A stretch of 64,000 nucleotides of DNA from Talinum fruticosum. Its lineage: Eukaryota > Streptophyta > Magnoliopsida > Caryophyllales > Talinaceae. Of the stretch, positions 62,721 through 64,000 are shown in pieces. Where the stretch lies: NCBI GenBank assembly GCA_021018815.1, contig JAITYX010000063.1:3204001-3268000 (forward strand), read 5' to 3'. The notes under the pieces were generated by a model, which did no database searches, was not told the origin of the DNA, and saw nothing but the letters and a program-made list of their open reading frames with translations. A program made the translations under genes and the position numbers. The stretch's first letter is position 1. Every line of letters begins with the position of its first letter.

Positions 62721-64000
62721 CTGCAGCAAAAAAACACAGAGGCAGCAAGTCATTCAGAAAGTAGAACTCTTGAGCCACTTTTTTGAGTAAAACTTGAGGA
62801 AACATCCGATACTGATGGTTATATGAGTCATGTCTTGGGGTCCTTTCCCCATTTAGTTAGGACAATTCATGATCGACTACATCCTTTTACTTTCTTCAAA
62901 TGTCCAATTTGCTACAGTAAATACTATGAAGTATCTCTAGCATAAATTTTAGAAAAGTAACATGAAAGGAGGTGTATGGCAGCAAGAAATGGGCTTCCTA
63001 TGAGATCTTTGCCAACCAATCCACATAAAGGAAAGTGATTTTAAAGGAAAAGATTCCAATCTGATAATTCCACAGCATAAAAATCTTTGTGATTTTCCTA
63101 CAAGCTCCGCTATGAGACATTTTGAACAATTTTTTGTAACAAATCAGACTTTTGAAAAAACTGAAGAAATAAAGCAGACTGAGTAGAAGGTAAACACAAT
63201 GTAATTCCAACACAACTTTAAACTATCTCTTGCCACCAGAGGAAGGAATAAATCAAATCACATCAATAAGCGAAGTGATGCATTGACTGCTTCCTCCATA
63301 ACAAAAGAAGCAGATTGTAATTTAGTAATTGATGATTAAAATTGAAAATGAGCTGCCCAAAGATGCCCCATCATATGACTTGAAAGTCATCATATCCATA
63401 AGACTGAAGTAAGTTTGCTTGTTTTGCAATTAGTTAAAATATTAAGTTGGTAAACAGTGTCCGTAATAGAACACTAAACATGGCAAGCCTTGCCAAGTAC
63501 ATCACACTGAGCATAGCCTTTGCTCACATCATGTTAGGCATATGGAATTCTGTGCAAATTCAAAAATACTAGTCAAGAAATCCTAACAAAATCTTTTCAT
63601 AAGTCAGAAAAGGAAAGTTTTATAGCAAAACAAAAGAACAACTGAGTTCCTTTTTCATTCCTATTACATAGAAATCTGCATGAAGACGAACTAATTGTCT
63701 CTTCCAAGACTGTATTTAAAAGATGAGGCAATTTAAAAGGCATGCAAGTTGTAATATTTTATCTATGTTGGATGATGTGCTAAGACAGCATCATGACAAA
63801 CAAAATAACAACGATTAAAAAAACAACCCAATAAGTTGAAAACCATAACATGTCAATAACTTGGATGAAGAGAAAGGCAGTGTGTCTTTCCCCAACCATT
63901 TTCCCCAAGCCCAAAAGATTGACCAGAAACAAGAAACTATCCCCATATAAAGCTACATAGAGATATATCTTAAATTCTTGATACTTAGAGAAAAAATATA
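62721..64000. other. Intron of the DExH helicase reaching the window edge
   Basis: Nothing here matches the exon expected next upstream (the RecA1 end with the SAT motif), so the intron is at least 1.28 kb and the 5' half of the gene lies to the right of the window. No repeat or RNA gene was recognised. Confidence 0.6.

Overview
This is eukaryotic, plant nuclear DNA, almost certainly from a eudicot. It has spliced genes with GT-AG introns, a NOL-type chlorophyll b reductase, class III peroxidase relics, Copia, LINE and Helitron debris, a nuclear copy of plastid ycf2, and long AT microsatellites. The species cannot be named from sequence alone. There are no operons, CRISPR arrays or other prokaryotic features.

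Layout. 1-14.4 kb is a transposon graveyard. It holds two FAR1-family fragments in opposite orientation, and a decayed Copia element (1846-10537) whose 3' LTR is split by a 2.8-kb insertion that looks like a solo LTR with a clean 5-bp target duplication. An antisense Helitron (PIF1-type) helicase relic and CT-rich sequence follow. 14.5-23.2 kb is genic on the + strand: an intact seven-coding-exon SEC20 SNARE gene ending in HDEL, a tRNA-Ser(AGA) gene, and a small one-pass membrane protein gene with a plastid ycf2 fragment in its last intron. 24.5-32.6 kb holds two peroxidase pseudogenes in inverted orientation. They flank two minus-strand genes: a formiminotransferase-fold protein (two coding exons, intact) and an LTO1/Yae1-type Fe-S adaptor.

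33.5-43.3 kb is NOL (13 coding exons, minus strand). 43.3-50.5 kb is AT-rich, with very long (AT)n tracts and a small retroelement: direct terminal repeats surround only a CCHC gag/coat-like relic. 50.5 kb to the window end is the 3' part (11 exons, 712 codons) of a DExH-box RNA helicase with a C-terminal dsRNA-binding-like region, running off the edge. Its place beside NOL matches, from memory, the Arabidopsis pair At5g04895 (ABO6) / At5g04900 (NOL).

The genes are ordinary housekeeping and organelle genes that do not form one pathway: Golgi-to-ER retrograde traffic (SEC20), Fe-S cluster delivery (LTO1), chlorophyll b breakdown (NOL) and organellar RNA processing (DExH helicase). Four of the six protein-coding genes carry one single-base frame break each, mostly in short homopolymers. 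That pattern looks more like uncorrected assembly indels than four separate gene deaths. I found no convincing undescribed system. The most unusual items are the gag-only terminal-repeat element, the inverted peroxidase duplication with a nested transposon, and the head-to-head LINE fragments inside the helicase intron.
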